Of a stretch of DNA of 64,000 nt, positions 61,188 through 64,000 are shown one piece after another. The notes below the pieces were generated by a model, which worked only from the letters and a program-made list of their open reading frames with translations, searched no databases and was not told where the DNA came from. The stretch spans positions 36,727-100,726 of the forward strand of contig NZ_JAAJTJ010000014.1 of the NCBI RefSeq assembly GCF_011030405.1, written 5' to 3'. The stretch comes from Parapedobacter sp. SGR-10. Its GTDB lineage: Bacteria > Bacteroidota > Bacteroidia > Sphingobacteriales > Sphingobacteriaceae. Positions within the stretch are counted from its first letter, which is position 1. Each line of letters begins with the position of its first letter. The translations under genes were made by a program, and so were the position numbers.

Positions 61188-61679
61188 ACTCTCCAGTGAC
61201 AAGGTGTCAAGAAAACTGTGTAGGTCACACCGTATACCTATCGAGGTATGTCGGCTGTGTCCGGCACAGGCGGAGAATGGAACTGGGCATTTGATTACAC
61301 TAAATACTAATATACTGGATTCTGCAAGTCAAGAATATATTTTAGTTACAATGTACCATGAGGTTTTACATGCTTACCTTTATTCTCTTAAACAAGAATT
61401 AGGAGCGGTGGCATTTCAGCAGAATTATCCGACTATTGTTGAGTATAGTCCTTTACGGGAGGACCCAAGTATTTGATTGGTCACGAGGATTTTGGCGAGT
61501 ATTTACAGGATTTAGCAGATGCAATAATATCCTATAATCCAAATATTAGCCCTTACGAAGCCATGGCTCTTGCCAAAGCAGGAATTGTTGATCCTGCCGG
61601 AATTACACAGTTTGAGAAGAATATAAATATGAATTTTAAAAATTCAACATATGGAACAGATTGTGATAATAATCCATAA
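61188..61679 (+). pseudogene. Orphan zincin (HExxH) toxin C-terminus, frameshifted
   Basis: Downstream of the terminator, one frame encodes TGHLITLNTNILDSASQEYI and YHEVLHAYLYSLKQE, with zinc-protease motif HEVLH at 61357-61371, ending at a TGA at 61474-61476. The next frame continues smoothly as KYLIGHEDFGEYLQDLADAI...YEAMALAKAGI, with a third-ligand-like His. Joining them needs one extra base near the CCC at 61464-61466, so a single-base deletion is likely. There is no start codon or secretion signal, only C-terminal toxin-like sequence. Similar HEVLHA...-type C-termini occur in Bacteroidota polymorphic toxins. Confidence 0.6.
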
Positions 61680-62570
61680 TTGGATCAAATATATTTTCCT
61701 AATTGTCGCAATACTCTCTTCTAGTCATGGATCAGGACAAATAAAGTATTTTGTCTTGCGGGACAACAACACGAGATATAGCATGAAAAACTATGTTCTA
61801 CGTACAGAGAGCCTTTATCCTTTCTCCGGTCAGGTGGAGTTGTATAATCTGTTCCTAAAAACCTGCCTTCGGAACTTCAGGATATAATCCTTTTTTCTGT
61901 ATTGCCTAATCTTGAAGGTAATGCGGATTGGGCTATCGTGAACTTAGACAGTATTGCAAAAGACACTTTATCGTACAAAAATCTGAATGAATTGAAGGAA
62001 TCTTCCCTTGCGCAGAGGTTTGACAAGACTTATTCAGAAAAAACAAAGTATTTCAATGAAATTAATCTAGTTGTGGAAAGGGGTGGTAAATACTATGCTG
62101 CAAAAAACTGTTTGTTGCAGTTTTTTGCAATCAGAAACAGACCCGATCCGTTCCCCAATTTTTATGGCACGATCAATACAGAACAGTCGCCGTGTTCCAT
62201 TAAAGATATGCGTGCACTGTACAAAGAAAAATATAAATCCATTTCTGATTTTCCTTTAGACAGCTACGAAACCATGTATGGTTCCTTTGATCGGATACGT
62301 GATCGCCGTGAGTACCTATCTAAGATATTTGACTACAAAGGGCAAAAGGCCTACCAGTTTTGGACTTATACGAATTGGTATCAGCAAGGTGTTTTTTATG
62401 AAGTAGATAGAGGCATAGACCGCTTTGTATATATACCTGAAAAAGGTATTGTAGGCGGTTCCTTTGATTTTTATTTCTACTTTCATCGTAAAGATATACA
62501 ACTAAGTATGGTACGGTTTTCTGAAAACATCTATGCAGAAAAAGTGATGTTGGCAGAGGGAATTGAATAA
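61651..62570 (+). pseudogene. Putative immunity gene of the zincin cassette, frameshifted
   Basis: ATG at 61651 overlaps the toxin remnant by 29 bases. The first part has a signal-like helix (WIKYIFLIVAILSSSHG) and runs to a stop at 61885-61887. The sequence resumes in another frame (ILFSVLPNLEGNADWAIVNLDSI...) to 62570. Adding one A to the five-A run at 61857-61861 restores one open frame (LYNLFLKNLPSELQDIILFS), so a homopolymer deletion explains the break. The total would be about 306 residues. No named family recognised. The second part, 61902-62570, is an uninterrupted 222-codon frame. Confidence 0.6.
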
Positions 62571-62591
62571 CGTAAGGTAATCATCCGCATA

Positions 62592-62861
62592 GTGAATGGC
62601 TGGTCATTTAAAAGGGCTGGCGAACTGTCGATGACAAGTGAAAGGATGAACGGCGAATATTTTCTGATCGATAGTGTAGTTTTCAGCATAACTGTGCGTC
62701 ACAGGACTGTTGATAATGAATTTAGCCCATTGTCCAAGATTAGGGACGAATTGAGATGGATGGCTATTGCAGGAGGAAATATAGAAGACCTTCCTACGAT
62801 CTATTATGACAATATCAATACATACTCGGGCTTTGAAGCCTTAGTTTCTGACAAAAATTAG
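62592..62861 (+). pseudogene. Fragment of the first immunity gene
   Basis: From SFKRAGELSMTSERMNGEYF to FEALVS this is a close copy of residues ~57-140 of the 60493 protein; the first ~90 bases of nucleotide sequence are nearly identical (tttaaaagggctggcgaact and onward). It lacks the signal peptide and the C-terminal third. The bases just before it encode RIVNG in the same frame, reminiscent of the end of the pre-toxin region (RVVNG), so the junction may be a recombination scar. Confidence 0.75.
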
Positions 62862-62973
62862 TTTTCCTTCGAAAACAAGCACACGCGGCAAGCGTGCGCT
62901 ATCAGAAGCAGCACTTGATCATTCGTCCCGGATAATAATCCATGTAATGCTTAATTCATTTAGTATTAAAGTC

Positions 62974-63549
62974 ATGAAAAATATAGGATTTATCACAGCA
63001 TTAATGATGCTGATAGTGAATGTATCAAACGGACAGAAGTATATCGATGGTCATAATGTGATCTCTATGCTGTCCATCGCAAACAGTTCCATATTACAGG
63101 GGTATCCGAGGTTGACAATGGAACAGGCCAATACAAAGCTTCTGGAGATCGATCCCAATACCATCAGACAGACGGCCGATGACATGATCGGAGAATATTG
63201 GTGGATAGATAGTATGTTGGTCAATATTATCCCGCGGGAGATTACTGTAAATTATCCAAAAGAAGATATGAAAGATATTCAGCTTGCCAGTACACCTACT
63301 TCCATTCCTAGACGCGACGGATCGAAGGACATGACTTTGGTTAACGACTATTTTACGGAGCTCAAGTCGGTCAATGATTTTAAGGTTTTGGTGGATTATT
63401 ATAAAACAAGATCTACTCGTAAAAATTTTATCATACAAGATAATCTAGATAGATATGAAGTACAAGGTTGTATATACGTTAAAAAAACGGATAGTCTCAA
63501 AGCACATGTCTTTATCGATAGTTTGTTGAACAGCATTACGTTTAAGTAA
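62974..63549 (+). CDS. Orphan immunity paralogue, exported
   Basis: 191 residues from the ATG at 62974 (MKNIGFITALMMLIVNVSNGQ, Sec signal). It is homologous to the 60493 protein along its length, with strongest similarity at the C-terminus (DFKVLVDYYKTRSTRKNFIIQD; GCIYVKK; LLNSITFK), and shares GEYWWIDSMLVNI with GEYFLIDSVVFNI. No toxin domain precedes it directly, so it behaves like an orphan immunity gene. It is intact, unlike its neighbours, which suggests it is still selected. Confidence 0.65.
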   Translation: MKNIGFITALMMLIVNVSNGQKYIDGHNVISMLSIANSSILQGYPRLTMEQANTKLLEIDPNTIRQTADDMIGEYWWIDSMLVNIIPREITVNYPKEDMKDIQLASTPTSIPRRDGSKDMTLVNDYFTELKSVNDFKVLVDYYKTRSTRKNFIIQDNLDRYEVQGCIYVKKTDSLKAHVFIDSLLNSITFK

Positions 63550-63592
63550 AGAAAGTTATTTAGGTCTATTTTTTTATTAAGACATGATACCA

Positions 63593-64000
63593 ACAGTCTG
63601 GGCTACAGGTTTAATCGTACTATGCTCAAGACGATCTTTGACCGTTTGGTGATCTTCCGGGAGAATGCTTCTTCGCCCTTTGTCTCCAAGATCGTACGCT
63701 ATCACCCTGACCGGCCCTATCTGGAAAAGTATAACTACGATGTGAGCCACCTGCATCTGTACGGTTTGGAAGATTATACAGGCTATCTGGAGTACCTCAC
63801 GCCTACGGGTAGCCGTACAGGGATCGTTCGTGTGGTAGATGGACGGCCGGTGAGACGTCACGCTGTGCCAAATTCTCAGGTGCTTGCCCGACGGGTGTCT
63901 TCGAAGGGTATGACGACGATGTCCGGTGGGGAGTGGGTCTGCAATGACGTGTGTGAACCCGCATACGGAACGATTTGTATCGGAGGCACTGGAGATCCTG
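63593..64000 (+). pseudogene. Start-less copy of the pre-toxin region (orphan toxin cassette, runs off the window)
   Basis: Bases 63593-63862 copy 59200-59469 with only about a dozen differences, in the reading frame SLGYRFNRTMLKTIFDRLVI...TGSRTGIVRVVDGRPVRR. After that the sequence diverges but keeps the layout of the first copy: SSKGMTTMSGGEWVCNDVC, TICIGGTGDP versus ESRGMSIMSDGYWDCIEIC, TICVGNPEDP. There is no start codon or lipoprotein signal; upstream codons run in frame back to the stop of the immunity gene at 63547-63549. It is most likely a displaced toxin module whose toxin domain lies beyond the window. Confidence 0.75.

Noticed and set aside
61135..61190. Coding start of the zincin gene at 61135
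   Set aside because: The first ~18 codons are a translation of the strong terminator hairpin at 61147-61187, so this cannot be a real N-terminus.

Overview
The window comes from a Bacteroidota chromosome, most likely a Sphingobacteriaceae (Sphingobacterium-like) organism. Evidence: an ECF sigma / FecR / SusC (with STN domain) / SusD train, many short lipoprotein signals, promoters of the TTTG - 18 to 20 nt - TAnnTTTG type, and a core gene set (trpS, xerD, lgt, asnA, DUF3467, IscS/IscA) in a Bacteroidota style. GC looks moderate by eye. The species call is inference.

Layout. 1-5.1 kb: partial trpS, tRNA-Arg(CCG), a three-gene operon for transition-metal uptake (His-rich small protein, TonB receptor, His-tailed lipoprotein) and xerD. 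5.2-18.3 kb: housekeeping genes (M16 peptidase, a RemB/Wzi-like outer membrane protein, aroQ, a Bcr/CflA exporter, lgt, M42 peptidase, DUF3467, asnA, IscA-type protein, cysteine desulfurase, MscS, and a 48-residue conserved small protein). 18.8-22.6 kb: a GH130 enzyme convergent with an (alpha/alpha)6-like protein and a GT4 glycosyltransferase.

22.9-52.0 kb is the centrepiece: a sigma/anti-sigma-controlled SusC/SusD locus with no recognisable carbohydrase. It encodes three binding proteins built from six copies of one unfamiliar ~160-residue domain. These are followed by exported amidases, peptidases and a racemase: four N-formylglutamate-amidohydrolase-like proteins, three SxxK serine hydrolases, two N-acyl-D-amino-acid deacylases, a gamma-glutamyltransferase, a lipoprotein glutamate racemase homologue, a cyanophycinase, an isoaspartyl peptidase and two alpha/beta hydrolases. 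Every enzyme has a signal peptide or lipobox. I read it as a utilisation locus for a polyamide or peptide rich in D-residues and isopeptide bonds. Poly-gamma-glutamate, cyanophycin-like material and peptidoglycan stem peptides are the candidates.

52.1-55.2 kb: a HipA-like kinase / DUF3037 pair, an interspersed repeat, and the cysE-cysM cysteine synthesis pair. 55.4-58.6 kb: a transglutaminase-like lipoprotein and an O-antigen-ligase/TPR protein that looks N-terminally truncated.

58.7 kb to the window end is a decaying polymorphic-toxin array. It holds a lipoprotein with a conserved pre-toxin region and a JAMM/JAB-like C-terminus interrupted by an in-frame TAG, its putative immunity gene, a frameshifted HExxH zincin cassette with a frameshifted immunity gene, an immunity fragment, a second intact immunity paralogue, and a start-less copy of the pre-toxin region that runs off the end. 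Interspersed palindromes and MITE-like repeats occur throughout.
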